From: Marinifilum sp. N1E240
GTDB lineage: Bacteria; Bacteroidota; Bacteroidia; Bacteroidales; Marinifilaceae
Direction: 5' to 3'
NCBI RefSeq assembly: GCF_009295825.1
Contig: NZ_WHKF01000001.1
Coordinates: forward strand, 895,088 to 959,087
DNA: 64,000 bases
Shown in pieces: positions 17,342-26,178 of this stretch; position 1 is the stretch's first letter, and every line of letters starts with the position of its first letter. The position numbers and the translations under genes are program-made. The notes under the pieces were generated by a model. That model was not told where the DNA came from, did not search any database, and saw only the letters and a list, made by a program, of their open reading frames with translations.

Positions 17342-17887
17342 ATGAAAATAAACATCACTCTACTTATTCTTTTGTTGGTATGCTCTTTATCCGTAAAAGC
17401 ACAGTCTACAAAAGAAGAATATAGAATTATTAGCATAGAAGATTTAATTGCACAGGCTGATAGTCTGCATGGTGAGAAGGTAGAAATAGTAGGTTTGGTT
17501 GCGCACCTGTGTGGGGTCGATGGGAAGAAAATGAAATTAAAATCTCCAGGGGGCGCTCTTGTGAAGATTGTTCCAAAATCTGAGAAGGAAGCATTTGATT
17601 CATCGCTTAAAAAGCAAGTAGTTTGTGTTAAAGGAGTGCTTGAAATTACTCGAATTGAGAAGGCATATGTGGATAAAATGGAAAAGGAAGGAACCTTACT
17701 TTGCCACATCGATCATAGCGCATGTAAAGACAAGCCTTGGGTAAACAATAAAATTGAAACAGGTGCTGATGTTGAAATTGTAAAAAAATACATTGCTAAA
17801 TTGAGAAAGATGATGGCTGAAAGTGGAAAAGACTACATCAACAGTGTATGCATTTGTGCCGATAAAGTAGAGCCCTTGAATCCATAA
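17342..17887 (+). CDS. Exported OB-fold-like protein of unknown function
   Basis: A 181-aa protein with a signal peptide (about 1-20, ending VKA-Q). The mature region starts with a beta-rich stretch (DSLHGEKVEIVGLVAHLCGV, about 45-64, and KKQVVCVKGVLEI) that has the look of a small OB-fold barrel. A helical end with further cysteines follows (CHIDHSAC; VCIC). Five to six cysteines in the mature protein could bind metal or form disulfides. Not assigned to a named family. Confidence 0.7.
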   Translation: MKINITLLILLLVCSLSVKAQSTKEEYRIISIEDLIAQADSLHGEKVEIVGLVAHLCGVDGKKMKLKSPGGALVKIVPKSEKEAFDSSLKKQVVCVKGVLEITRIEKAYVDKMEKEGTLLCHIDHSACKDKPWVNNKIETGADVEIVKKYIAKLRKMMAESGKDYINSVCICADKVEPLNP

Positions 17888-18024
17888 ACCCACAAATTAA
17901 ATGCAAAGGTTTTCGTTTCTATCCCTTTAAAAACAGTCAGTTTACTCGCCATAAGATTCATGATTATTCAGTACCTTTGGCTTTTGGAGGAATTCCATAA
18001 GTTTGAATCTTAAATTAGTAGCGA

Positions 18025-19488
18025 ATGATAGAAGAAATTGTAACGGTTCACGATAAGTTTTCGGTAGAGATTAAGATGGGCTATGAAGCTCATAAAGATC
18101 GAAAGGTGAATGAGTTTTCGGTAAAAACATGGTTATTTATACCAAGTAAACTGGATATTAATTCATCAACTTATAAGAAAGAGGACTTTTATAATGATTT
18201 CAATTCCAACATTCGACTGATCACTCCTCCTTATGCATTAAGGGAAATTGCCCAGGGGAAACAATCTGTTTTTTCTTATCTAGAGGATGCTTTTAAGAAG
18301 GTTTCCAATTATCCATCGCCAAAGAATGAAGCCAATTATGAGTATCATATTCGCATGTTTCATTCCATTCTAAAATCGGCACTGCATAAGGAAATTCAAC
18401 ATATTTTGCGGAATGAGAAGGCGGATGACCGGCGTTTTCTGATTGAGGAGTATCTTGATAATGTAAAGAGAATTACGGAACATTATCGCGATTTGCGGCG
18501 AATTGTGAACGTTCCCACCATGCGAAAGGAGATGTTCGATTATTTCTTATTCGGGGATGAGTTCATGAGCAATCAGTTGGAGCAACATACTCACTACCTG
18601 CATCGGGGCTTACGAAAAATGCATGCATCCGATTTCGAGCAATATAAGGATGATATCATAAAGCTGATAAAAGATGAGCTTGCTTACAAGCGCTCTCAGG
18701 GATATTTGGTGGTTGAGAAAGAATCTTCCGATAAAAATAGATGGTTGGTGCATCGCCGGGGCGTATTCAATAAATATTTCGAAGGTCAATTGTTGCTTTC
18801 ATCCAGAACCAAGAAAGAAGGTGTTTTTATGATGCAGTTGCTTTACAGTGTGGCTGCCGGATTGGCGATGATTATTGGTGCTGCTCTTACCTTTATTTTC
18901 CAAAAGAGTTTGGGCGCATTCACCATTCCTTTATATGTTGCTTTGGTAATTATTTACATGCTTAAGGATAGGATAAAGGACCTAAGTCGTCACTATCTGG
19001 TGGGGAAAATTAACAAGCGATTCTTCGATCATAAAACGGTGATTAGGGTAAAAGGCGATGAAAAAATTGGTTGGTGTAAAGAGAGTTTCGATTTTGTATC
19101 GGAAGATTCTGTGCCTTTGCGTGTAAGAAAACACCGCAATCGCTCTCGTATTATTGATATTGAAAGTCGTGGTGTGGGCGAGAAGATCATCTTCTATCGA
19201 AAGTTACTTCGATTAGACCAAAAAGCATTGGACAATTCTTATGGCAATTATAACATTACGGGTGTGGCAGACATCATTCGTTTTAATGTTTCTCGTTTCA
19301 TTCAAAAGATGGATAATCCAGAGAAGCCGCTCTACTATTTGAACGAAGATAGCTTTGAAAAACTATCAGGCGAAAAGGTGTACTTTATGAATATGGTTCT
19401 CCGCTTTAAACTCGATGATGAAACTAGCTATCGTCGTTATCGAATCATCTTCAACCGTCGTGGCATTAAGAAGGTCGAAAAAGTGTAG
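18025..19488 (+). CDS. Uncharacterised 487-aa protein with central TM hairpin
   Basis: Not recognised. A large N-terminal cytosolic region (about 1-265, charged, many Arg/Lys/Tyr) is followed by two transmembrane helices at about 271-291 and 297-313. A second cytosolic domain of about 170 residues rich in beta-strand and basic residues closes the protein (ending KKVEKV). There is no signal peptide, and the reading frame is complete and well formed. It stands alone, 137 bases after the OB-fold-like gene, and no neighbour suggests a role. Confidence 0.75.
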   Translation: MIEEIVTVHDKFSVEIKMGYEAHKDRKVNEFSVKTWLFIPSKLDINSSTYKKEDFYNDFNSNIRLITPPYALREIAQGKQSVFSYLEDAFKKVSNYPSPKNEANYEYHIRMFHSILKSALHKEIQHILRNEKADDRRFLIEEYLDNVKRITEHYRDLRRIVNVPTMRKEMFDYFLFGDEFMSNQLEQHTHYLHRGLRKMHASDFEQYKDDIIKLIKDELAYKRSQGYLVVEKESSDKNRWLVHRRGVFNKYFEGQLLLSSRTKKEGVFMMQLLYSVAAGLAMIIGAALTFIFQKSLGAFTIPLYVALVIIYMLKDRIKDLSRHYLVGKINKRFFDHKTVIRVKGDEKIGWCKESFDFVSEDSVPLRVRKHRNRSRIIDIESRGVGEKIIFYRKLLRLDQKALDNSYGNYNITGVADIIRFNVSRFIQKMDNPEKPLYYLNEDSFEKLSGEKVYFMNMVLRFKLDDETSYRRYRIIFNRRGIKKVEKV

Positions 19489-19720
19489 TTGCAATTAGTT
19501 CAAGTTTATAATTCTATTTTAAATAGTAGTTCAATAGGGTTTCCTTCATGTAAATTCTAATCCATATAATGTTCTGAAAACGAACAATCACTGTGCGTAA
19601 TCGATCACATTTACTTTCCTTGATATTAAATTTAATTAGGTTAAGTATCTGCTTACTAATAATAAATCTTAGGTGGTATAGCGTTTGTTAAGTAAGGAGA
19701 AAAACAACCCAAACTTAAAA

Positions 19721-22126
19721 ATGATACGAAACTATTTCCGAATTGCTTATCGCAATCTGATGAAGAACCGTGTATTTACTTTGGTAAATATTCTCGGATT
19801 AGCCATTGGAATAACAGCTTGCCTGTTTATCTCCATGTATGTCAACTATCAAAAAAGCTACGACAGTTTTTACAAGGATAGCAATACCATTTATCGCGTG
19901 CGTTGGGAACGGCATTCCGAAAAAGGAGACGAGATTCGCTTTGCATCGGCATGTCCGGCAGTAGGCGATGCATTAATAGAATCTTTTCCTGAAATTGAGG
20001 CATGTGCTCATGCCTATAATGCAACAGGTATTTATTCCTATAAAGAACAAGTGTTTCAGGAAGAAAAGGCTTTTTGGGCAGATAATGAGTATTTAAAAAT
20101 GTTTTCTTTCGATTTTATGAAAGGAAATTCGGATCAGGCTCTGCTTGCAGAAAATTCAGTGGTTATTTCAGAATCAGTTGCGAAAAAGTACTTTAAGGAT
20201 GAGGATCCTATGGGGAAATTCCTGAGCATGAATAAGGAGTTAAAATTGGAAGTAAAAGGTGTGTTTAAAGATCGTCCAAAGAATGTTCATTGCTCGACAG
20301 ATATCTTAATTTCATATTCAACTTTAGCCAAACTTTATGGTCCACAAGTTATGAAATCGTGGTTGTATAGCGGTTTTTATACTTATGTGCGTTTGAAAGA
20401 TGGTACGGATCCAAAACAGGTAGAATCAAAAATACCGCCTTTATTAAAGGATAGAATTGCTGATGTTTTAAAGAAATATCAGTTGGAAATGTTTTTCTAC
20501 TTGCAGCCGATAGAAGACATACATTTGACTTCGCATTACATGCAGGAATTGGAAGCCAATGGAGATATCAAAACGGTTAATTTTCTCGATATAATTGCCT
20601 ATTTCATCATTCTAATTGCCTGGGTAAATTTCTTAAACCTATCCACCATATCCTATATCGGAAGAGCAAAAGAGGTTGGATTACGAAAAGTAGTTGGAGC
20701 CTCGAGATCAAAGATTGTTTTGCAATTTTTAATGGAAGCCATTTTCATTAATTTGTTGGCAGTATGTTTGTCAATGATATTTCTGGAATTGTTCACGCCC
20801 TTGTTTAAGAGTTTAAGTGGAATACCCGAATCATATAAAATCTGGCAGCATGCATGGTTGTATACAAGTTTATTTGGGATGCTATTTATCGGAATTTTCC
20901 TGTCGGGGATGTATCCGGTTTGGGGATTAAGTTTTACCGATATGAATAAAATGCTGAAAGGTGAATACAAGGGAAGTCGATCGGGTTTAATGCTAAGAAA
21001 AGGACTGGTGTTATTGCAATTTGTAATTTCAATTGTTTTGATAGCAGGAACTTTAAGTGTAATGGGGCAATTGAACTTTATGCGCAAAGCAGATCCTGGA
21101 TTCAATAAGGAGGATGTGATTGTGTTGGGTACACCTATGGTGGGAGATTCAACTCTTTTATCGAAAAGAGATGTCTTTCGGATGGAATTGATGCGTCAGC
21201 CTAATATCCACACCGTCGCCTATTCATCTTACGTCCCTGGAGAGGCAATAAAATCGAATTTGGGTAGTATTTACAAAGAGGGAGATGAACCAACTAGTAG
21301 CAAGAACTATAGATTAATTCAAGTAAACGAAGAATTTCTTGATTTGTATGAGATGAAGATGCTTAAAGGAAGAAATTTCTCAAAAGAATTTGTGTCGGAC
21401 GCTAAGACAGTGGTTATTAATGCTAAGGCAGCCCACCATTTGGGATTTGATCATCCTGAAGATGCAGTGGGTAAAAATATATTCTTACATAAGGCAAAGA
21501 GAAAGGTGATTGGTGTTATTAAAAATTATGCTCACCGTTCACCTAAGGAGGAATTCGAACCTATTATTTTTCATACAAGACCGGGGCTTTTAGGCTATTT
21601 ATCGGTAAAATTGAATGGGGGACTAACAAATGAAACCATAAGAGATATTGAGAAAAGCTATCAGGAAATGTTCGCTGGTAATCCATTCGATTATTATGTG
21701 TTAAAAGAATCATACGAAGCACAATATGGCGATGATGAACGTTTTGGGAAAGTATTTGGAATCTTTGCACTTCTGGGAATCATCATTACTTCATTGGGTT
21801 TACTGAGCTTATCGGCATTTAGTGCCAATCAAAGAAGAAAAGAGATTGGGGTTCGAAAAGTAATGGGAGCAAGTGTACAAGGCTTACTACTCATGTTGTC
21901 TAAAGATTATTTAAAATTACTGATATTAGCTACTGTACTTATGTTTCCTCTTTTTTATTATGCATTGGATACTTGGTTGGAGAGTTTTGCATATAAAATG
22001 GAAATATCCCTTTATCTATTTGTGGTTCCTGTTTTTCTTGTCGGTTTTATTGCACTGCTAACGATTAGTTATCAATCATACAAAACGGCAAATTTAAATC
22101 CAATAAAATCAATAAAGTACGAGTAA
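19721..22126 (+). CDS. FtsX/MacB-type ABC transporter permease
   Basis: An 801-aa inner-membrane permease. The ATG at 19721 (MIRNYFRIAYRNLMKNRVFT) is the usual family start; an in-frame TTG at 19685 adds 12 unlikely residues. The order is one N-terminal TM helix, a periplasmic MacB-PCD domain (about 45-270), three TM helices with an FtsX domain (about 275-400), another TM (about 425-450), a second periplasmic domain (about 460-660) and a final FtsX domain with three TMs. The two cytosolic coupling loops are near-copies: GRAKEVGLRKVVGASRSKI and RRKEIGVRKVMGASVQGL. This fused two-half form is common in Bacteroidota. No ATPase gene is adjacent, so its partner is encoded elsewhere. Substrate unknown. 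Confidence 0.9.
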   Translation: MIRNYFRIAYRNLMKNRVFTLVNILGLAIGITACLFISMYVNYQKSYDSFYKDSNTIYRVRWERHSEKGDEIRFASACPAVGDALIESFPEIEACAHAYNATGIYSYKEQVFQEEKAFWADNEYLKMFSFDFMKGNSDQALLAENSVVISESVAKKYFKDEDPMGKFLSMNKELKLEVKGVFKDRPKNVHCSTDILISYSTLAKLYGPQVMKSWLYSGFYTYVRLKDGTDPKQVESKIPPLLKDRIADVLKKYQLEMFFYLQPIEDIHLTSHYMQELEANGDIKTVNFLDIIAYFIILIAWVNFLNLSTISYIGRAKEVGLRKVVGASRSKIVLQFLMEAIFINLLAVCLSMIFLELFTPLFKSLSGIPESYKIWQHAWLYTSLFGMLFIGIFLSGMYPVWGLSFTDMNKMLKGEYKGSRSGLMLRKGLVLLQFVISIVLIAGTLSVMGQLNFMRKADPGFNKEDVIVLGTPMVGDSTLLSKRDVFRMELMRQPNIHTVAYSSYVPGEAIKSNLGSIYKEGDEPTSSKNYRLIQVNEEFLDLYEMKMLKGRNFSKEFVSDAKTVVINAKAAHHLGFDHPEDAVGKNIFLHKAKRKVIGVIKNYAHRSPKEEFEPIIFHTRPGLLGYLSVKLNGGLTNETIRDIEKSYQEMFAGNPFDYYVLKESYEAQYGDDERFGKVFGIFALLGIIITSLGLLSLSAFSANQRRKEIGVRKVMGASVQGLLLMLSKDYLKLLILATVLMFPLFYYALDTWLESFAYKMEISLYLFVVPVFLVGFIALLTISYQSYKTANLNPIKSIKYE

Positions 22127-22158
22127 AAAATAAAAAATGTAAGTTTTAAAACTCATTA

Positions 22159-22190
22159 GAATCCTCTTATTATTAATAATAAGAGGATTC
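22159..22190. terminator. 32-bp perfect palindrome, probable terminator
   Basis: GAATCCTCTTATTATT is followed directly by its reverse complement, ending at 22190, then ATTGTTTT. This is a 16+16 palindrome with no spacer. It lies 32 bases after the permease stop and probably terminates transcription. Confidence 0.7.
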
Positions 22191-22424
22191 ATTGTTTTAA
22201 TTTAATTGTGTTTGCTCAATTACAAGGAATGAATAAGATTTTGTAGGTAATACTGATGTTAGTGGTGGAGTTGCTTAGCTACCTAAGTGGAAAATGTATA
22301 GTAGATACTTGTAAATATCATCATGGATTTAATAATACCTTGTTTTTGGATAACAAGCTTCCAGGCGTCCAAAGAATTGCAACATCCGCTTTTTAAAATA
22401 AAGTGATTGCCGGGCAACGAAAAA

Positions 22425-22456
22425 ATTGACTGCTGAAGTAAAATTCCTTAACTTTA
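22425..22456 (+). promoter_or_regulatory. Candidate promoter for the YtxH gene
   Basis: ATTG at 22425-22428 and TAACTTTA at 22449-22456 are separated by 20 bases and resemble TTTG / TAnnTTTG with one mismatch each. The remainder of the 22191-22519 spacer holds nothing I can identify. Confidence 0.4.
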
Positions 22457-22519
22457 TGTAAGGTGTTATACATCAGATTATTGTGATCGATTTATTGTTT
22501 CATTAAAAAATCATATGCT

Positions 22520-22786
22520 ATGTCAAGTACAGGAGGAATTATTGCAGGTTTTTTAGCTGGTTGTGCAATTGGAGTTGGATTAGGTGTTTTATACGCTCCT
22601 GATAAAGGGGAGGTAACTCGTAAGAAAGTGAAGGCGAAAGCAAAAGAAAAGGTTGAGGAAATGGATGCCGCTTTCGATAAAAATATGGAGAAAATGCGGG
22701 TTAAAATGGACGAACTAATTGTGGAGTTAGAGAAGAAGTTAGAAGACTTCAGAAGAAAAGAGACAAAAGAAGAGGAGGCGGTTTAA
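22520..22786 (+). CDS. YtxH-domain protein
   Basis: An 88-aa protein with the YtxH pattern. A glycine-rich membrane segment (GGIIAGFLAGCAIGVGLGVL, about 5-24) is followed by YAPDKGEVTRKKV, the family signature. A long charged amphipathic helix (about 40-85) completes it. The family is linked to stress and gas-vesicle-like proteins without a known activity. It opens a set of three small envelope genes on the same strand. Confidence 0.88.
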   Translation: MSSTGGIIAGFLAGCAIGVGLGVLYAPDKGEVTRKKVKAKAKEKVEEMDAAFDKNMEKMRVKMDELIVELEKKLEDFRRKETKEEEAV

Positions 22787-22856
22787 CCTTCTTTTTGAAG
22801 ACTGCTTATTACTGGAATTAGATTGTTAAAGAATCAGTTTACTAAATCAAAAAGTA

Positions 22857-23219
22857 TTGGAAAAGCTCGCCGAACAATTCACGCAATTGAAAGAATTACT
22901 AATTGAGTATTTTGACTCTAATGTTGAATATTATAAGTTTGCCGGTTTCGAAAAATTAATACGACTCGTCGTAGCCATGACGTTTATTGCAGTAGTTTTC
23001 GTACTGTTGATATTAGCTTTACTACTTTTCGGTTTTGCTTTAGCAATATGGTTAGGCAATTTGTTGGAAAATGAACCAGTTGGTTATCTATGCGTAGCTT
23101 TCATTTATCTGCTTTTGTTACTCTTGGTTTACTTGCTTAAGAAACCATTGATTGAGCGCCCTTTAATCAAAATCTTCTATCAATTACTATACAAAGAGGA
23201 GGAGAGAAAAAGTAAATAA
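22857..23219 (+). CDS. Holin-X-like (phage holin superfamily III) membrane protein, TTG start
   Basis: A 120-aa protein with an N-terminal helix (about 1-35) and two adjacent transmembrane helices (about 36-63 and 74-93), ending in a basic tail. This matches the Actinobacterial Holin-X/phage-holin-family proteins that often follow YtxH genes in Bacteroidota. Despite the name, these have no proven lysis function. The frame has no ATG between the upstream stop (22827) and codon 41, so the TTG at 22857 is the likely start. Confidence 0.8.
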   Translation: MEKLAEQFTQLKELLIEYFDSNVEYYKFAGFEKLIRLVVAMTFIAVVFVLLILALLLFGFALAIWLGNLLENEPVGYLCVAFIYLLLLLLVYLLKKPLIERPLIKIFYQLLYKEEERKSK

Positions 23220-23311
23220 AACTGAATTCAATTGATTCGAACATTACACTTACGAGATAATTATTTTAGACATTAATAATTACTACAGGATTCTGTAAAA
23301 GAAGATTCTAT

Positions 23312-23515
23312 ATGAAACGATTTCATTCGCTGAAAGATATTGAAAGAGAGAGGTATCGCTTATATCTTGAAAAGGAGTTGGCTGGGTACAAATTGAAATA
23401 TTTTTTTCGTAATGCTAAAACGAATTATAGTATTGAAAACCTATTTCAAGAAAGTATAGGTAATTGGGTGGGGAGGCTAATTGGAGGATTAATTCGGAAG
23501 AAACCTAAAACTTAA
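23312..23515 (+). CDS. Small basic protein, third member of the YtxH set
   Basis: A 67-aa basic protein starting MKRFHSLKDIERERYRLYLE, with a glycine-containing hydrophobic patch near the end (VGRLIGGLIRKK). Unknown family. Its position 92 bases after the holin-X-like gene and before a terminator suggests that it belongs to the same transcript. Confidence 0.7.
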   Translation: MKRFHSLKDIERERYRLYLEKELAGYKLKYFFRNAKTNYSIENLFQESIGNWVGRLIGGLIRKKPKT

Positions 23516-23589
23516 ATTTCCATGAATATTATAATTAGAGCGGTGAGGTTATCATTTAAAAACATTGAGTAAAAGATTTATTAAAAATG

Positions 23590-23629
23590 AAGGTTGTTGA
23601 TAATAAAATTTCAATAACCTTTCTTTTTT
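23590..23629 (+). terminator. Rho-independent terminator
   Basis: AAGGTTGTTGA (23590-23600), a ten-base loop and TCAATAACCTT (23611-23621, one G-T pair), then a T-rich tract. It closes the YtxH set before the ilv region. Confidence 0.8.
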
Positions 23630-23827
23630 AAGGCGATGTAAGGGAAATAATTTGTCTCAGATCAATTGATGCAAAGCTTTGCATAAAATATCTTTTCACA
23701 TTATTTCGGAATTGAAGCTTACATTTTAATAAAAAACATTTAAAAATAAAAAGCACAGTAAATCAATGTGTTGTATTTTTTATTTAGAAGAAATATTAGT
23801 GGAAAAGGACAATTGGGAATCGTAAGA

Positions 23828-23860
23828 TTTGGAAAAAGAAGATTTTTTCACATACATTTG
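23828..23860 (+). promoter_or_regulatory. Promoter of the ilv operon
   Basis: TTTG (23828-23831) and TACATTTG (23853-23860) are an exact fit to the Bacteroidota -33/-7 consensus with 21 bases between. A second TAGATTTG follows at 23866-23873, but no TTTG stands upstream of it at suitable distance. The start of transcription would be about 23867, about 100 bases before the first leader peptide. Confidence 0.65.
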
Positions 23861-23968
23861 TCACATAGATTTGTCAACGTAATCAGATCGAAAGAAGGAT
23901 TGTAAATGTTCGTTGACAAAGTTAAAAACAAAATGAATCTTTAAAGATTCGAACAAGAAAAAAAAGAT

Positions 23969-24037
23969 ATGCAATTTAATACAGTCATTATTATTAACGT
24001 CATTATTCGCGTCCTTCTGGACACGAATCGAGGTTGA
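23969..24037 (+). CDS. ilv leader peptide 1 (attenuator)
   Basis: A 22-codon frame whose residues 6-17 read VIIINVIIRVLL: five Ile, three Val and two Leu in all. It precedes a strong terminator by 39 bases. Known logic of such leaders: a ribosome stalled for lack of charged Ile, Val or Leu tRNA lets an antiterminator form. A candidate antiterminator is GAGGTT (24030-24035), in the last three codons. It pairs with AGCCTC (24079-24084) in the left arm of terminator 1, with one G-T pair. The composition could hardly arise by chance just upstream of ilvD. Confidence 0.85.
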   Translation: MQFNTVIIINVIIRVLLDTNRG

Positions 24038-24076
24038 GCATATTTAAATTAAACGAAATTAGTTTTACAAAATATC

Positions 24077-24110
24077 AAAGCCTCTTCCGAAACGAAGAGG
24101 CTTTCTTTTT
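24077..24110 (+). terminator. Attenuator terminator 1
   Basis: AAAGCCTCTTC (24077-24087), loop CGAAAC, GAAGAGGCTTT (24094-24104), then CTTTTT. A perfect 11-bp stem. It shares its loop and inner stem with the second attenuator terminator. Confidence 0.9.
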
Positions 24111-24123
24111 ATCAGGTTATTGT

Positions 24124-24213
24124 ATGTTATCATTTAACGTAGTCATTATCGTCATTATTATTTCTATCGTCATTATTCTAATGAGGATCAGGGAAGACGT
24201 GCACACACAATAA
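24124..24213 (+). CDS. ilv leader peptide 2 (second, tandem attenuator)
   Basis: A 29-codon frame starting only 14 bases after the first terminator. Residues 6-19 are VVIIVIIISIVIIL, 13 of 14 being branched-chain. In total there are nine Ile, five Val and two Leu. GGGAAGA (24191-24197), in codons 23-25 just beyond the Ile/Val run, pairs perfectly with TCTTCCC (24241-24247) in the left arm of terminator 2. A ribosome stalled early in the run would leave this antiterminator free, while one reaching the stop at 24211 would cover it. Overall layout, the AAACGAAATTA word (24051, 24223) and the terminator loop are shared with leader 1, so one unit is probably a duplicate of the other. Confidence 0.87.
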   Translation: MLSFNVVIIVIIISIVIILMRIREDVHTQ

Positions 24214-24237
24214 CTTCGAATCAAACGAAATTATGAG

Positions 24238-24270
24238 CGCTCTTCCCGAAACGGAAGAGCGTTTTTTTTT
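24238..24270 (+). terminator. Attenuator terminator 2
   Basis: CGCTCTTCC (24238-24246), loop CGAAAC, GGAAGAGCG (24253-24261), then nine T. A perfect 9-bp stem, 49 bases before the ilvD start. Confidence 0.92.
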
Positions 24271-24319
24271 GCTCAAAATGAAGACAAACACAAAATAACT
24301 ATTTAACGAATTAACCAAA

Positions 24320-26155
24320 ATGTATAAAAATCAACTACGTAGCAATCAAACCACACAAGGTCGACGAATGGCTGGAGCCCGTAGTCTTTGGCGTGCCAAT
24401 GGTATGAAAGAGGAGATGTTTGGGAAGCCGGTTATCGCCGTAGTGAACTCTTTCTCACAGTTTGTACCTGGACATGTTCATTTGAAAGATGTTGGGCAAA
24501 TGGTGAAAAAGGAGATCGAAAAAGCTGGTTTTTTTGCTGCTGAATTCAATACTATAGCAATCGATGATGGCATAGCCATGGGACACGACGGAATGTTGTA
24601 TTCCTTGCCATCGCGAGATGTGATCGCTGATAGTGTTGAATATGTTTGTAATGGACACAAAGTAGATGCAATGATTTGCATTTCGAATTGTGATAAGATT
24701 ACACCGGGAATGATGATGGCTGCAATGCGTTTGAATATCCCTGCTGTTTTTGTATCGGGCGGTCCTATGGAAGCAGGTGAATCGAAAGGTGAAAAGCTTG
24801 ATTTGGTTGATGCCATGGTAAAGGCTGGTGATGATAGCGTGAGTGATGAACGCATGCAGGAGATTGAAGAATCGGCGTGCCCAACTTGCGGATCCTGTTC
24901 GGGTATGTTTACTGCAAATTCAATGAATTGTTTGAATGAAGCACTTGGTTTGGCACTTCCAGGAAATGGAACAGTATTGGCTACTCACAAAAATCGCAAA
25001 CAACTATTTTTGGATGCTGCAGAATGCATTGTAAACATCACCAATAGATATTACAGAGATGGAGATGATAGTGTTTTGCCAAGATCCATAGCTACGTTCG
25101 AAGCATTCGAAAATGCGATGACATTGGATATTGCCATGGGAGGTTCAACCAATACGGTTCTTCATTTATTGGCAATTGCTCATGAAGCAGGAGTTGATTT
25201 TACAATGGAAGATATGGATAAGCTGTCTCGCAAGACTCCAAACTTGTGTAAGGTGGCACCGAATTCAGAAAAATATTACATAGAAGATGTAAATCGTGCA
25301 GGAGGTATCATGAGTATTCTTGGTGAACTGGCAGATGGCGGATTACTAAAAACAAATGTTTATCGTGTGGATTATCCAAGCCTGAAAATGGCATTGGAAG
25401 AAAACAATCTTACGTCAGAAAAAGTTTCGGATAAAGCATTGGCGAATTACTATTCGGCACCAGGAAGAAAAGGCAGAAACTTAAGTTTTGCCTCTCAGAA
25501 TGAAGTCTATGCAGATTTAGATCAGGACAGAAAAAATGGATGTATTCGAAGCATGAAGAATGCCTATACTCAGGATGGTGGATTAGCTGTACTGTTCGGG
25601 AATATCGCTCCTGATGGATGCGTTGTGAAGACAGCAGGTGTGGCTGAGGAGGTTTTCAATTTTAAAGGAAGAGCTAAAGTTTATCAGTCACAGCGTGACG
25701 CATGTGAAGCAATTCTGACCAAGCAAATTAATGCTGGTGATGTGGTGGTCATTCGCTACGAAGGACCTTCGGGAGGACCAGGAATGCAAGAGATGCTTTA
25801 TCCAACATCTTATTTGAAATCAATGGGATTGGGCGCTAAATGTGCACTGATTACCGATGGAAGATTTTCAGGAGGAACTTCAGGTTTATCGATAGGTCAT
25901 GTTTCGCCAGAAGCAGGAGCAGGAGGAGCAATTGCTCTGATAAAAGAAGGAGATGAAATTGAAATTAGCATTCCAAATCGAACACTTAATATCTGTATTT
26001 CGGAGGAAGAACTGGAAAGCAGGAGAGCAGAAGAACTCAGTTTTGGAGATAGAGCTTTTACCCCAAGAGGTAGAGGGAGAGAAGTGTCAAAAGCACTCCA
26101 GGCTTATTCAAAATTAGTTTCATCAGCAGACAAAGGAGCTATTCGACAATTGTAA
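24320..26155 (+). CDS. ilvD: Dihydroxy-acid dehydratase
   Basis: A 611-aa iron-sulfur enzyme that converts 2,3-dihydroxy-isovalerate and -3-methylvalerate into the 2-keto acids leading to Val/Leu and Ile. Cluster cysteines lie in NCDKITPGM (about 123-131) and [11 protein letters not shown] (about 190-200). Other family words are [40 protein letters not shown] and [20 protein letters not shown]. The length is that of E. coli IlvD. First structural gene after the double attenuator; ilvB follows after 23 bases. Confidence 0.97.
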   Translation: MYKNQLRSNQTTQGRRMAGARSLWRANGMKEEMFGKPVIAVVNSFSQFVPGHVHLKDVGQMVKKEIEKAGFFAAEFNTIAIDDGIAMGHDGMLYSLPSRDVIADSVEYVCNGHKVDAMICISNCDKITPGMMMAAMRLNIPAVFVSGGPMEAGESKGEKLDLVDAMVKAGDDSVSDERMQEIEESACPTCGSCSGMFTANSMNCLNEALGLALPGNGTVLATHKNRKQLFLDAAECIVNITNRYYRDGDDSVLPRSIATFEAFENAMTLDIAMGGSTNTVLHLLAIAHEAGVDFTMEDMDKLSRKTPNLCKVAPNSEKYYIEDVNRAGGIMSILGELADGGLLKTNVYRVDYPSLKMALEENNLTSEKVSDKALANYYSAPGRKGRNLSFASQNEVYADLDQDRKNGCIRSMKNAYTQDGGLAVLFGNIAPDGCVVKTAGVAEEVFNFKGRAKVYQSQRDACEAILTKQINAGDVVVIRYEGPSGGPGMQEMLYPTSYLKSMGLGAKCALITDGRFSGGTSGLSIGHVSPEAGAGGAIALIKEGDEIEISIPNRTLNICISEEELESRRAEELSFGDRAFTPRGRGREVSKALQAYSKLVSSADKGAIRQL

Positions 26156-26178
26156 AGCAAACAGCAAAAACGAACAAC

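Noticed and set aside
19685-19720. TTG start for the FtsX-type permease
   Set aside because: The family begins with the MIRNYFRIAYRNL-type sequence at the ATG 19721; the extra residues are polar and not conserved in type.
24077-24110. T-box or amino-acid riboswitch in place of leader peptides
   Set aside because: No T-box stem or specifier loop is visible, while Ile/Val/Leu-rich frames with start and stop codons stand directly before each terminator.
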